DNA from: Coprobacter tertius
Lineage (GTDB): Bacteria; Bacteroidota; Bacteroidia; Bacteroidales; Coprobacteraceae
Direction of reading: 5' to 3'
NCBI RefSeq assembly: GCF_024330105.1
Contig: NZ_JANDHW010000007.1
Span: 124,001-188,000, forward strand
DNA: 64,000 nucleotides
Below the pieces are notes generated by a model. The model had not been told where the DNA came from. It searched no databases and was given only the letters and a program-made list of their open reading frames with translations. Made by a program: the position numbers and the translations under genes. Each line of letters starts with the position of its first letter. The first letter of the stretch is position 1. Shown here piece by piece: positions 11,125-19,977 of the stretch.

Positions 11125-12363
11125 TTAATGTAAAGTCAGCATATTTGTCTTCTTTAGTTTATCCTCTGCATATTTACGGGTAATATTCAGTTCTTTTTCG
11201 TCAGAGGATGGCATATCGAACATCGCATCCATCATAATATTCTCAGCAATCGACCGTAATCCTCTGGCTCCTAACTTAAACTCAATCGCTTTTTCGACGA
11301 TAAAATCAAGGGCACTTTCATCAAACGTCAGTTTTATACCATCCATTTCAAATAGCTTCTCATACTGACGAATAATCGAATTCCGAGGCTCGGTTAGTAT
11401 CCTACGCAACGACTCTTTATTTAAAGGATTTAAATATGTCAATATAGGTAAACGTCCGATTATCTCGGGGATAAGACCAAAAGCCTTTAAATCTTGTGGG
11501 GATACATATTGCAAAAGATTATTTCGATCGATCACAGCCTTATTTTTATCTGCTGCATATCCTACTACTCTCGTATTTAAACGCATAGCGATCTTTTTCT
11601 CAATCCCGTCGAATGCGCCGCCGCAAATATAAAGTATATTTTTAGTATTTACTGCAATCATTTTCTGATCGGGGTGCTTACGACCACCCTGAGGCGGTAC
11701 ATTTACAACCGATCCTTCCAGCAACTTCAACAATCCCTGCTGAACTCCTTCTCCGCTTACATCACGGGTTATAGAGGGATTATCACTTTTCCGGGCTATT
11801 TTATCTATCTCGTCGATAAATACAATACCACGTTCGGCCGCTTCTACATTATAATCGGCTACCTGTAATAAACGTGTCAATATACTTTCTATATCTTCTC
11901 CGACATATCCTGCTTCGGTAAGCACTGTTGCATCTACAATTGTAAAAGGTACATGCAACATACGAGCTATAGTTTTCGCAAGTAATGTTTTACCGGTTCC
12001 CGTAGGGCCAACCATTATAATATTTGACTTCTCTATCTCGACTTCATCCTTATCGGATTCCTGATTCTGTAACAAGCGTTTATAATGATTAAAAACCGCA
12101 ACAGACAGATAACGTTTTGCATCATCTTGTCCGATTACATACTCATCGAGAAATTTTTTTATCTGATGTGGTCGAGGTAAATCCTTTTTGGAAAAACCGA
12201 GATCCGTCTTATTATTTTTCTTTTTCCCGAAAGCTTCTTCGGTGATCAGATAAGCCTGTTCGACACATGTATCACAAATATAACCAGTCATACCGGTTAT
12301 TAACAAATTTACTTCATTTTCCGATCGTCCACAGAAACTACATTTGTGTTCTTGCTTCGCCAT
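11125..12363 (-). CDS. clpX: ATP-dependent Clp protease ATP-binding subunit ClpX
   Basis: ClpX is the AAA+ unfoldase that recognises substrates and feeds them to ClpP. All 412 residues are present. The N-terminal zinc-binding domain has C8, C11, C30 and C33. Walker A is GPTGTGKT (119-126), Walker B VFIDEID, and the pore loop GYVGEDIES and sensor region [14 protein letters not shown] are intact. The ClpP-docking IGF-type loop reads [11 protein letters not shown] nearby. It follows clpP by 52 bases in the same direction, the classical clpP-clpX arrangement, with trigger factor just upstream as in many bacteria. Confidence 0.98.
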   Translation of the reverse strand: MAKQEHKCSFCGRSENEVNLLITGMTGYICDTCVEQAYLITEEAFGKKKNNKTDLGFSKKDLPRPHQIKKFLDEYVIGQDDAKRYLSVAVFNHYKRLLQNQESDKDEVEIEKSNIIMVGPTGTGKTLLAKTIARMLHVPFTIVDATVLTEAGYVGEDIESILTRLLQVADYNVEAAERGIVFIDEIDKIARKSDNPSITRDVSGEGVQQGLLKLLEGSVVNVPPQGGRKHPDQKMIAVNTKNILYICGGAFDGIEKKIAMRLNTRVVGYAADKNKAVIDRNNLLQYVSPQDLKAFGLIPEIIGRLPILTYLNPLNKESLRRILTEPRNSIIRQYEKLFEMDGIKLTFDESALDFIVEKAIEFKLGARGLRSIAENIMMDAMFDMPSSDEKELNITRKYAEDKLKKTNMLTLH

Positions 12364-12415
12364 TATAATTTATCGTTCTTGCTTCTCTTCTAATTTTCAA
12401 GTCTATTTTAAAGGA

Positions 12416-13087
12416 TTATTTTGAGCGTGAAAGTACATCATCGATCATCCCGTATTCTTTTGCTTCTGCGGCAGTCATCCAATAATCACGATCAGAATCT
12501 TTTTCTACACGCTCATACGTATTTCCCGAATGATCTGCAATAATCGTATACAATTCTTTTTTCAACTTTTGTATTTCACGAGCAGTAATTTCAATATCCG
12601 ACGCTTGTCCCTGGGCTCCTCCCATAGGTTGATGTATCATGACGCGGGAATGCCTTAAAGCAAATCGTTTACCTTTAGTACCGGCAACAAGGAGAACTGC
12701 AGCCATAGAAGCAGCCATACCGGTACATATCGTAGAAACATCACTGGCAATATACTGCATCGTGTCATAAATTCCAAGTCCGGCATACACACTTCCACCC
12801 GGAGAATTGATATATATCGAAATATCTTTTCCGGCATCTGCAGAATCCAAATACAGCAATTGAGCCTGTATTACATTAGCCGTATAATCATCAACTTGTG
12901 TACCCAAAAAAATAATACGATCCATCATCAAACGCGAGAAAACATCCATCTGGGCGACATTCAATTGTCTCTCCTCGATTATGGTAGGCGAAATATAACT
13001 GCTCGTTATATCCATATATTTATCCAATGCCAGACCATTCATACCTAAATGCTTGGTTGCATAATTCTTAAAATCGTTTATCGCCAT
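12416..13087 (-). CDS. clpP: ATP-dependent Clp protease proteolytic subunit ClpP
   Basis: The serine peptidase that forms the tetradecameric barrel of ClpXP. It has 223 residues. The catalytic triad is visible: Ser127 in [11 protein letters not shown], His152 in MIHQPMGG and Asp201 in [18 protein letters not shown]. The oxyanion glycines [11 protein letters not shown] are intact. It starts at ATG 13087 behind its own promoter and is followed by clpX. Confidence 0.98.
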   Translation of the reverse strand: MAINDFKNYATKHLGMNGLALDKYMDITSSYISPTIIEERQLNVAQMDVFSRLMMDRIIFLGTQVDDYTANVIQAQLLYLDSADAGKDISIYINSPGGSVYAGLGIYDTMQYIASDVSTICTGMAASMAAVLLVAGTKGKRFALRHSRVMIHQPMGGAQGQASDIEITAREIQKLKKELYTIIADHSGNTYERVEKDSDRDYWMTAAEAKEYGMIDDVLSRSK

Positions 13088-13128
13088 TTTCTTTAAATTT
13101 TAAATTGTCATTCTTTAATTGTAACAAA

Positions 13129-13161
13129 CAAAGGTATAAATAATTTCAGTAAACATACAAA
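13129..13161 (-). promoter_or_regulatory. clpP promoter, TTTG-N21-TACCTTTG
   Basis: The minus strand carries TTTG (complement of 13158-13161), 21 bases, then TACCTTTG (complement of 13129-13136). Both boxes fit the Bacteroidota primary sigma consensus. The predicted start lies roughly 35 bases before the clpP ATG. Confidence 0.65.
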
Positions 13162-13271
13162 TTTATTTTATTGCATTCGTCACATAAAAGAATATAAAAT
13201 CAATAATAATACAAAAAAATATACCTGCCGAAATTGTTCTTCACCGGGCATATCATATAATCAAAAGACAT

Positions 13272-13309
13272 AAAAATTCCCATATCTTTTCCAAGATACG
13301 GGAATTTTT
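13272..13309 (-). terminator. tig terminator
   Basis: AAAAATTCCCATATCTT pairs with AAGATACGGGAATTTTT, with one mismatch and a TTCC loop. On the minus strand the hairpin ends in a T-run just downstream of the trigger factor stop at 13325, so it separates tig from clpP. Confidence 0.75.
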
Positions 13310-13324
13310 GCTATCATTTTCGAG

Positions 13325-14683
13325 TTATTTATTTTCGAACAGTTTATAAAAATCGTCGAGGGCAATCTCTTTTTCATTAAGTTTCACCTTTTCTTTTATA
13401 GCCTTCGTAATTTTTTCTTCCGTAGCACGATCTACGATATTACGTACAGCATTTTTATCTTTAAGCATATCAGTCGCATACTTTTCAAGAATATCAGCAG
13501 GAACATTAGCCATCCCGTATTGAGCAAACTGTGCTTGAGTAACTTTTTTAGCCATTTCGAGTACATCGGCGTCTTCTACCTTAATATTCAAGTCGCGTAC
13601 AATCTGTTCTTTTATCAAATGCCACTTAAGATCGGGAAGCATTTTTGGGTATTCTTCTTCAATAGATTCGGGAGTACGATTTTCCCCTGATGCTACCAGC
13701 CAACGTTTTAAGAACTCTTCAGGCAATTCCACATTACCTACCTTTTTTTCGATTACTTTACGAGCATCTATACTGAATTTATAATCGCTTTCGGGGCTTA
13801 ACTGAGCTGCCAGCATTTCTTTAATTTTGGCTATATATTCCTCCTCAGTTTTCACAACATCTTTACCGAAAACGTTATCGAACAGCTCTTGTCCCATCTC
13901 AGCAGGTTTAAATCCTAATATTCCAGTAACTTCCATTTCGAAATCACTTTTAACATCAGCCGCCTGTTCTTTAGAGATGTGTAACATAGAAGCCATTTCT
14001 ACTTCAAGTCCATTACATGTATTCGAAGGGTTAAAAACAACTTTATCCCCGACTTTCACTCCAGCAAATTTAGCCTTTTCATCATCATTCTTAAAATGAG
14101 AAGGAGACACGATAGTGCTTTCAACGGCAATACCGTCCTCTTTAACGGTTCCATCTTCAGCAAGTTCGGTAAGTTTACCCCGAATCATGTCGTTATCTCC
14201 GGCTGTTTCCACTTCGATTTGAGTACCGAAACGATTTGCCATCGCATCGCACTGCTTCTTTACCATTTCATCATCGATCTTAATATTATAGTAATCGACT
14301 TTTACATTTTTATTAAGATCAACTTTAATTTCAGGAGCCAAAGCAATATCAAACGAAAACTCAAAATCCTCTTGTGTATCGAAATCAATATTTTTTTGTT
14401 CGGCCGAAGGCAGAGGTTCGCCCAAAATATTCAATTTATTTTCCTTAATATGGTTGTAAAGTTGTTCTGAAACCTCCTTGTTGATTTCTTCTACCAGAAC
14501 AGATTTACCAAACATCTTTTTTACCATTCCCATGGGTACCATACCTCGACGAAAACCCGGGATATTAGCCTTCTGACGATAAGTACGCAGAGCTTTATCT
14601 ACTTTCTCCTGATAATCGGCTTTTGTAATCTCTATTTTGATTACAGCATTTACATTGTCAATGTTTTGTTGCGAAACGTTCAT
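13325..14683 (-). CDS. tig: Trigger factor, ribosome-associated chaperone
   Basis: Trigger factor binds the ribosome exit tunnel and shields nascent chains. I start it at ATG 14683 (MNVSQQNIDNVNAVIKIEI), giving 452 residues; an in-frame ATG at 14719 only adds a non-homologous lysine/asparagine stretch. The ribosome-binding signature is present as NIPGFRRGMVPMGMVKKMFG (about 42-61). It is followed by a FKBP-like middle section (about 150-240, weakly conserved) and the helical C-terminal arms. Bacteroidetes trigger factors have divergent PPIase domains, as here. It lies upstream of clpP-clpX and has its own promoter and terminator. Confidence 0.94.
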   Translation of the reverse strand: MNVSQQNIDNVNAVIKIEITKADYQEKVDKALRTYRQKANIPGFRRGMVPMGMVKKMFGKSVLVEEINKEVSEQLYNHIKENKLNILGEPLPSAEQKNIDFDTQEDFEFSFDIALAPEIKVDLNKNVKVDYYNIKIDDEMVKKQCDAMANRFGTQIEVETAGDNDMIRGKLTELAEDGTVKEDGIAVESTIVSPSHFKNDDEKAKFAGVKVGDKVVFNPSNTCNGLEVEMASMLHISKEQAADVKSDFEMEVTGILGFKPAEMGQELFDNVFGKDVVKTEEEYIAKIKEMLAAQLSPESDYKFSIDARKVIEKKVGNVELPEEFLKRWLVASGENRTPESIEEEYPKMLPDLKWHLIKEQIVRDLNIKVEDADVLEMAKKVTQAQFAQYGMANVPADILEKYATDMLKDKNAVRNIVDRATEEKITKAIKEKVKLNEKEIALDDFYKLFENK

Positions 14684-14786
14684 TCTTACGAATTTATTTA
14701 ATTTAAAATTATTATGCATTCAATGACGGCACAAGAAATCACCGCCTATCTCAACTTATTTTTTTAACAAAATACAATTGGCAGCG

Positions 14787-14817
14787 CAAAAGTAATTGTA
14801 ATCTTTCGATAATCAAA
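14787..14817 (-). promoter_or_regulatory. tig promoter, TTTG-N19-TACTTTTG
   Basis: On the minus strand TTTG (complement of 14814-14817) is followed after 19 bases by TACTTTTG (complement of 14787-14794). The predicted leader to ATG 14683 is about 95 bases. Confidence 0.6.
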
Positions 14818-14908
14818 CAGGTTTTACGATTTTGTTTTAAATTTAAAGCATAAAATACCGTTTTTCAAGCCTGCCACATACCTTAAATAAAAAAAATTTA
14901 TCATTCGC

Positions 14909-14938
14909 TTGTACATCCAAATTTTATATTTTTCTTTG
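14909..14938 (+). promoter_or_regulatory. Probable promoter of the RRM gene, TTG-N19-TTTCTTTG
   Basis: TTG at 14909-14911 is followed after 19 bases by TTTCTTTG (14931-14938), which differs from TAnnTTTG only at the A. Another match, TAGGTTTG at 14953-14960, has no suitably spaced upstream box. Either would give a leader of 100-120 bases. Confidence 0.4.
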
Positions 14939-14965
14939 TAATCGAATGAGAGTAGGTTTGCTCTG

Positions 14966-15040
14966 AATGTTGAATGCTTCATACATTTAATTTAATGTAT
15001 GTTTTATAAAACCTTATTTCAAACCCGCCTATTCAACATT
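14966..15040 (+). promoter_or_regulatory. Folded 5' leader of the RRM gene
   Basis: AATGTTGAAT (14966-14975) is perfectly complementary to ATTCAACATT (15031-15040). Between them CATACATT (14980-14987) pairs with AATGTATG (14994-15001). The two nested stems would fold most of the untranslated leader just before the start codon at 15065. The sequence shows the pairing; regulation (autoregulation or temperature response) is inferred. Confidence 0.5.
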
Positions 15041-15064
15041 TTATTTATCAACTTATTTTTTATT

Positions 15065-15310
15065 ATGAACATTTACATTGGAAATCTTAACTACCGTGTT
15101 AAGGAAGCAGACTTGCAACAAGTAATGGAAGAGTATGGTCCTGTTGAATCTGTTAAGATCATTAAAGACCGTGAAACCGGTAAATCAAAAGGATTCGCCT
15201 TTATCGAAATGGCAAATGAAGCTCAGGCTAAACAAGCCATTGAAGAACTAAATGGAGCCGAATATGAAGGCCGTACAATGATCGTAAAAGAAGCACGTCC
15301 GAAAGCCTGA
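15065..15310 (+). CDS. Small RRM-domain RNA-binding protein
   Basis: An 81-residue protein made of a single RNA recognition motif. RNP2 is IYIGNL (residues 3-8) and RNP1 is KGFAFIEM (42-49), with the aromatic residues that stack on RNA present. I chose ATG 15065; the reading frame extends to an ATG at 14999, but those 22 residues are hydrophobic leader-region translation without homology and overlap the folded leader. Single-RRM proteins of this size are common in Bacteroidetes, where they act as global RNA-binding proteins, in part replacing Hfq/CspA-type functions. It is monocistronic, with a strong terminator downstream. Confidence 0.93.
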   Translation: MNIYIGNLNYRVKEADLQQVMEEYGPVESVKIIKDRETGKSKGFAFIEMANEAQAKQAIEELNGAEYEGRTMIVKEARPKA

Positions 15311-15391
15311 TTTCAGATTATTATTGCTAATTGTTCTCCGCATGCAAGTCTAACAACATATTAATTTTTTCGACTTACAACGACTACTATA

Positions 15392-15425
15392 AAAAAGACC
15401 TTTCCTCCTTCGGAAAGGTCTTTTT
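15392..15425 (+). terminator. Strong intrinsic terminator after the RRM gene
   Basis: AAAAAGACCTTTCC pairs perfectly with GGAAAGGTCTTTTT, followed by more T. It is symmetrical enough to also end dps transcription (minus strand, stop at 15471). Confidence 0.9.
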
Positions 15426-15470
15426 GTTTTTCTATGACGGAATATTCCTCTTAACAATGAGGATAATTTA

Positions 15471-15944
15471 TTAATCAGTAAAAGCACTCAACATCCAAAC
15501 CAACTTTTCCTGTTCGGCCAAAAAATCGCTCATCATCGATACAGTTACTTCATCTCTTGCATCTGAAGCTACAGAAAGCAATTTTCTTTCTTCTTCTATA
15601 AAATGCCCATAAGTTTCAAGAATATTTTTCAAGGCTTCATCTGCATCCGAGACATAAGCGGTTTCTTTTATACGAGATACTTTCAGATAACTACTAAAAT
15701 TATGTTCTGGTACTCCGCCAAGCATCAATATTCTTTCAGCAATTTCATCCACTTTTTCAGCAGCATCATTATACAATTCTTCAAATTTACTGTGCAAAGC
15801 AAAAAATAGCTGACCTTTGATATTCCAATGAAATCCTCTCAAATTTGTATAATATACCTGAAAATCGGCCAAAAGCTGTTGCAAACCATTTACAATAGTC
15901 TCTGTTTTTTGAACATCCAAATGGATATAATTTGTTGTCTTCAT
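15471..15944 (-). CDS. dps: Dps family ferritin-like DNA-protecting protein
   Basis: Dps forms a dodecamer that oxidises and stores iron using hydrogen peroxide, protecting DNA. It has 157 residues. The ferroxidase ligands, shared between subunits, are at the expected spacing: His39 (GFHWN), His51, Glu55, Asp66 and Glu70 (KVDEIAERI). It is transcribed divergently from oxyR, with overlapping promoters, matching the known peroxide response of Bacteroides in which OxyR induces dps. There is no sign of a long basic DNA-binding tail. Confidence 0.96.
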   Translation of the reverse strand: MKTTNYIHLDVQKTETIVNGLQQLLADFQVYYTNLRGFHWNIKGQLFFALHSKFEELYNDAAEKVDEIAERILMLGGVPEHNFSSYLKVSRIKETAYVSDADEALKNILETYGHFIEEERKLLSVASDARDEVTVSMMSDFLAEQEKLVWMLSAFTD

Positions 15945-15979
15945 AATTTATAAATTTTATTTGTTTGTTTTTGTTGATA

Positions 15980-16011
15980 CAAAGATATCGAGTCGAATTG
16001 ATAGAAACAAA
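15980..16011 (-). promoter_or_regulatory. dps promoter, TTTG-N20-TATCTTTG
   Basis: The minus strand has TTTG (complement of 16008-16011), 20 bases, then TATCTTTG (complement of 15980-15987), a full consensus promoter with a predicted leader of about 30 bases. Its -33 region is shared with the oxyR promoter on the other strand. Confidence 0.75.
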
Positions 16012-16030
16012 CTGATAATTTCTATCTTTG
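15998..16030 (+). promoter_or_regulatory. oxyR promoter, TTG-N22-TATCTTTG
   Basis: TTG (15998-16000) is followed after 22 bases by TATCTTTG (16023-16030), 30 bases before the oxyR ATG. The element overlaps the dps promoter. Confidence 0.65.
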
Positions 16031-16031
16031 C

Positions 16032-16046
16032 ATAGATAAAATCTAT
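16032..16046. promoter_or_regulatory. Candidate OxyR operator
   Basis: ATAGATAAAATCTAT is a perfect 6-bp inverted repeat with a 3-base centre and contains ATAG-N7-CTAT, the half-site pattern of OxyR and a LysR T-N11-A box. Further ATAG (16002-16005) and CTAT (16022-16025) elements lie upstream. It sits at the predicted oxyR transcription start, consistent with autorepression. The motif is seen; binding is inferred. Confidence 0.5.
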
Positions 16047-16059
16047 CAAAGAAAATATT

Positions 16060-16986
16060 ATGAATTTTCAACAGCTCGAATATATACTGGCCGTTTCTAC
16101 ATTACGCCACTTCGCAAAAGCGGCAGAATATTGCCATGTTACACAACCTACCCTGAGTATGATGATACAAAAACTCGAGGAAGAATTAGATATTAAGATA
16201 TTCGATCGCAATGCACATCCTATACGCCCAACACCTGCCGGTGAACGGATAATAGAACAAGCTCGTAAAGTATTATATCAGGCATCGCTAATAAATGATA
16301 TTGCAAAAGAAGAAAAAAAATCTTTATCGGGTATTTTTCGTATTTCTGTTTTACCTACTGTTGCACCATATTTACTTCCTCGTTTTTTTCCACAATTGCT
16401 AAAACAATATCCCGATCTCGACATACGGATATCTGAAATGAAAACAAATGACTGTATCGAATCTCTTCTATCCACTAAAGCAGATGCAGCAATTATCGCA
16501 AATTCGATAAATCACAAAGAATTAAAAGAAGAAGTTCTATATTATGAAGAATTTTTCGGTTATGTATCGTCACAGGAAACAGCTTTCAAAAATGATATCA
16601 TCCGCTCGTCTGATATCAACGGAGAACGACTTTGGTTACTCGACGAAGGACATTGTTTCAGAGATCAGTTAATACGTTTTTGCCAAATGGAAAGTGTAAA
16701 GGTTCATCAACAAGCATATCGATTAGGAAGCCTCGAAACTTTTATGCGGATGGTTGAAAGTGGAAACGGTGTTACTTTTATTCCCGAATTGGCAATTTAC
16801 CAACTTAACGAAACGCAAAAAAAACTCGTAAGACCTTTTGCTATTCCACGGCCGACACGTCAAATTTCAATGATTTCACGAACTGATTTTGTACGCTCGG
16901 GAATTCTTTCGTTACTCATCGATCATATTAAATCGGTAATACCTCAATCGATGTTGCAGCATAAAAAAACACAAATTCTTCTTTAA
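16060..16986 (+). CDS. oxyR: Hydrogen peroxide-sensing transcriptional regulator OxyR
   Basis: A 308-residue LysR-family regulator. The N-terminal winged helix-turn-helix (RHFAKAAEYCHVTQPTLSMMIQKLEEEL) is followed by a substrate-binding-like domain. The redox pair of OxyR is present at the classical positions and in the classical context: Cys199 and Cys208 in LLDEGHCFRDQLIRFCQ. This separates it from generic LysR proteins and supports peroxide sensing by disulphide formation. It is divergent from dps, its expected target. It starts at ATG 16060, 14 bases after the candidate operator. Confidence 0.95.
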   Translation: MNFQQLEYILAVSTLRHFAKAAEYCHVTQPTLSMMIQKLEEELDIKIFDRNAHPIRPTPAGERIIEQARKVLYQASLINDIAKEEKKSLSGIFRISVLPTVAPYLLPRFFPQLLKQYPDLDIRISEMKTNDCIESLLSTKADAAIIANSINHKELKEEVLYYEEFFGYVSSQETAFKNDIIRSSDINGERLWLLDEGHCFRDQLIRFCQMESVKVHQQAYRLGSLETFMRMVESGNGVTFIPELAIYQLNETQKKLVRPFAIPRPTRQISMISRTDFVRSGILSLLIDHIKSVIPQSMLQHKKTQILL

Positions 16987-17048
16987 GAAAGAAGAAAAAA
17001 ATGTAAAAACAAAACTCATTTTATTGATAAATATCTTTTTGTCAAAAT

Positions 17049-17081
17049 AATGACAATTATATAAAGCAAAATGACAATTAT
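17049..17081 (+). promoter_or_regulatory. Tandem AATGACAATTAT direct repeats before the hybrid kinase
   Basis: AATGACAATTAT occurs at 17049-17060 and again at 17070-17081, exactly 21 bases apart (two helical turns). A further TTGTCA just upstream forms an inverted repeat with the first copy, and TGACA recurs at 17120-17124. The second copy occupies the expected -33 region of the promoter at 17096. This geometry suggests an operator for a dimeric regulator; which one is unknown. Confidence 0.45.
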
Positions 17082-17095
17082 CTAATACAAAATAG

Positions 17096-17103
17096 TATAT
17101 TTG
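17096..17103 (+). promoter_or_regulatory. Promoter -7 box TATATTTG of the hybrid kinase gene
   Basis: TATATTTG matches TAnnTTTG, 68 bases before the start at 17171. The -33 position is taken by the TGACAA direct repeat rather than TTTG. Confidence 0.5.
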
Positions 17104-17170
17104 AAGTTGTAAAAATACATGACATTTTATATAATATAAAATAGTTAGATTGCGCTAAACTTAATCAAAG

Positions 17171-19903
17171 ATGAAAAAAATTGGAAAGATATCCACATAT
17201 TTCTCTTTTTTCGGAAAAAATAAACTATCATCTGAAACCTTACAACTTTTAAAATCTTTACAGGGAAATTCTGTCGATATCATATGTATACACAACAATA
17301 AATTCAAAATACTATATCTCTTCGATAATCCCGTAAATTCATTTTTATCTACAGCAAAAAATAAATATATTACTGATATCATACCCGATACGACAGCATA
17401 CGAAAAATATAGAAAAAATGCTGAAAGTGTATTAAAAGACGGTATTTCAAGGGAATTTGAACTATGTTTTACATATAACCGTTCGATTCGAAATTTCAAA
17501 ATAAAATGTATATTTCTTGAAAACAAAATTATCTCTTTTTTACAAATCGTTACTCCCAATTTATTTCCTGAGACAAATACAGGTGCAAAGGAAATACATC
17601 CTTTTTTCGAAAACATACTTGAAAATCTGGCAATCCCCATTTCCATTAAAAATATGGATACGGAAAAATATATATTCTGGAGTAGAAAATCGAATATTTT
17701 CGGATTTCCGGCATCTGTAATGATTGGAAAAACAGAAGACGTTTTTTTCGAAAAAGAGCAAGCTTCAAAATTACAAGAATTCGATAGAAAACTAGCCCGG
17801 GAAAACGGTTCGTATCAAGGCGTAGAAACTTTTAATCTGAAAAGCGATAATAAAAATCACACTTTAATAATCAATAAAAATATATTCTCTTCAGGTAATA
17901 CAAAATGGCTGCTGTGCAGCTCTATAGACATATCCGATATCAAAGAACAGCAAAGCGAAATCGATTCGGTAACCCAAAAGCTTACCATGGCATTAAATAT
18001 TTCGAAACTCATTCTTTGGTCTTACGACATAGAAAAAGAAAAAGTTACCTACGAATCATACCCGTTTTCAAAAGATAAAGACGTCTTTATACAGCTTGAT
18101 AATATAAAGACAAAAGATGAATTTTATAGTTCCATACATCCCCAGGATCGCCCTGTAGTAAAAAAAATGCTTGATAAATTATCATCGGGAGAATTAAATA
18201 ATATACAACAAGTTTTTAGATCCGATATCGAAAAATCAAATAATTATATCTGGCTTGAAATGCAGGCATCTGTCGAAAAACGAGATTCTGATAACTCTCC
18301 TTTACGATTAATCGGCACAATGACTTCCATCGACAGGTATAAACAACTCGAATATGCCCAGCGTCAAGCAAAAGAAGAGTTAGAAATCACAAACTCTATA
18401 CTATCATCCGTATTAAGTATCTCTAAAGTTCTCCCCTGGCGATGTGACGTTCCATTTCAGTTATTTTCATGCGATTATAACATTTATCACCACGAGGACC
18501 AGCCAGCTCCTATCAACGGTAAATATTATTGTTCGGTAGGAAAATATATTAATTCGATACACCCGTCATATCGCGAAAAAATACGTACGGTATTTGAAGA
18601 TCTTTTATCCGGGAAAAGAAAAGATTTCCATGAAGAATACCTTGTACACTGGTATAACGACCATGAATACGAATGGATCGATAAACAAGGTACGATTTAT
18701 GAATATGACGAAAACGGTATTCCCAAGACAATCATCGGCTCGAGTATCGTTATAACCGAACGGAAACAAATGGAACAAAGCCTTTTGTTGGCCAAAGAAC
18801 AGGCAGAAGAAAGTAATCGCTTAAAATCAGCATTTTTGGCCAATATGAGCCATGAAATAAGAACACCGTTGAATGCCATAGTCGGATTCTCGGAAATACT
18901 TACTACCACAGACGATGAAGATGAAAGAAAAGAGTATATTAATATTATACAAAATAATAATATTCTTTTGCTTCAGCTAATCGGAGATATCCTCGACCTA
19001 TCCAAAATCGAAGCTGGTACACTCGAGTTTGTTTATTCCGATGTAGATGTCAATACACTACTGGAAGAAGTTTTACAAATAGCACAAATGAAAGCCGATA
19101 GTGAGGTATCAGTTTCTTTCGATGAAAAAATAACAGATTGCATTGCTTATACCGAACGCAACCGGTTATTACAGGTTATTAATAACTTTGTCTCTAATTC
19201 CATAAAATTTACCCATAAAGGAAGTATTAAAATAGGATATTATCTCACAAATTCTAATATGCTTCATTTTTATGTATCAGATACCGGTTGCGGTATAGCA
19301 TCTGATAAAATTAATCAAATATTCGGCCGATTCGTCAAACTGGATAAATTTGCACAAGGTACAGGTCTTGGTCTTGCCATAAGCGAAACGATCATTCGTA
19401 AAATGAATGGAGAAATAGGAGTAGAATCATCTGAAGGCGAAGGCTCAACATTCTGGATAGAAATACCATTTATCCCTTCTAAAAAAAATAAAATATCGGA
19501 GAAAACATCCAAAACCGAAAATCCAACGAATAACAACTCTATCGAAAAGCCTCTTATACTCATTGCGGAAGATAATGCCAGCAATTATAAACTTTTTGAA
19601 TCTATACTGAAAAAACAGTACACACTTCTACATGCATGTAATGGAGTAGAAGCCGTTGCCATATACCGAAATTATAGGCCTTCTCTGATTTTGATGGATT
19701 TAAAAATGCCCGAGATGGATGGTTATCAAGCAACAAAAGAAATAAGACGACTATCTGATACCGTTACAATTATTGCCGTTACAGCATATGCTTTTGCAGA
19801 GGACGAAATACGGGTATTGAATAACGGATTCGACGATTACATGTCGAAACCTATCAAAACTAAAATATTATTGGAAAAAATAGAAAAATATATAAGAGAA
19901 TAA
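17171..19903 (+). CDS. Soluble PAS-domain hybrid sensor histidine kinase
   Basis: A 910-residue two-component sensor with receiver attached. I see no signal peptide or membrane segment, so it is cytoplasmic. The N-terminal 530 residues hold about three PAS/PAC-like repeats (for example LNISKLILWSYDIEKEKV, ending GTMTSIDRYKQLE, and VLSISKVLPWRCDVP, ending GSSIVITERKQME). HisKA follows, with phosphoacceptor His561 in MSHEIRTPLNAI. The HATPase domain has an N-box (INNFVSNSIKF), DTGCGI and GTGLGLAI. The C-terminal receiver has phosphoacceptor Asp843 in LMDLKMPEMDG and the conserved Lys in MSKPI. There is no DNA-binding output, so it must pass phosphate to a separate partner. It converges on the pilus operon. 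Confidence 0.93.
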   Translation: MKKIGKISTYFSFFGKNKLSSETLQLLKSLQGNSVDIICIHNNKFKILYLFDNPVNSFLSTAKNKYITDIIPDTTAYEKYRKNAESVLKDGISREFELCFTYNRSIRNFKIKCIFLENKIISFLQIVTPNLFPETNTGAKEIHPFFENILENLAIPISIKNMDTEKYIFWSRKSNIFGFPASVMIGKTEDVFFEKEQASKLQEFDRKLARENGSYQGVETFNLKSDNKNHTLIINKNIFSSGNTKWLLCSSIDISDIKEQQSEIDSVTQKLTMALNISKLILWSYDIEKEKVTYESYPFSKDKDVFIQLDNIKTKDEFYSSIHPQDRPVVKKMLDKLSSGELNNIQQVFRSDIEKSNNYIWLEMQASVEKRDSDNSPLRLIGTMTSIDRYKQLEYAQRQAKEELEITNSILSSVLSISKVLPWRCDVPFQLFSCDYNIYHHEDQPAPINGKYYCSVGKYINSIHPSYREKIRTVFEDLLSGKRKDFHEEYLVHWYNDHEYEWIDKQGTIYEYDENGIPKTIIGSSIVITERKQMEQSLLLAKEQAEESNRLKSAFLANMSHEIRTPLNAIVGFSEILTTTDDEDERKEYINIIQNNNILLLQLIGDILDLSKIEAGTLEFVYSDVDVNTLLEEVLQIAQMKADSEVSVSFDEKITDCIAYTERNRLLQVINNFVSNSIKFTHKGSIKIGYYLTNSNMLHFYVSDTGCGIASDKINQIFGRFVKLDKFAQGTGLGLAISETIIRKMNGEIGVESSEGEGSTFWIEIPFIPSKKNKISEKTSKTENPTNNNSIEKPLILIAEDNASNYKLFESILKKQYTLLHACNGVEAVAIYRNYRPSLILMDLKMPEMDGYQATKEIRRLSDTVTIIAVTAYAFAEDEIRVLNNGFDDYMSKPIKTKILLEKIEKYIRE

Positions 19904-19977
19904 TTAACATCGATTGCCATCTAACTCTTTTCGAGTAAAAAAAATATTATAATGTTATCAAAAAGTCATATATAAAC

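Noticed and set aside
17161-17646. A 161-codon open frame antisense to the hybrid kinase start
   Set aside because: It overlaps the kinase N-terminus and promoter leader, and its translation has no domain signature.
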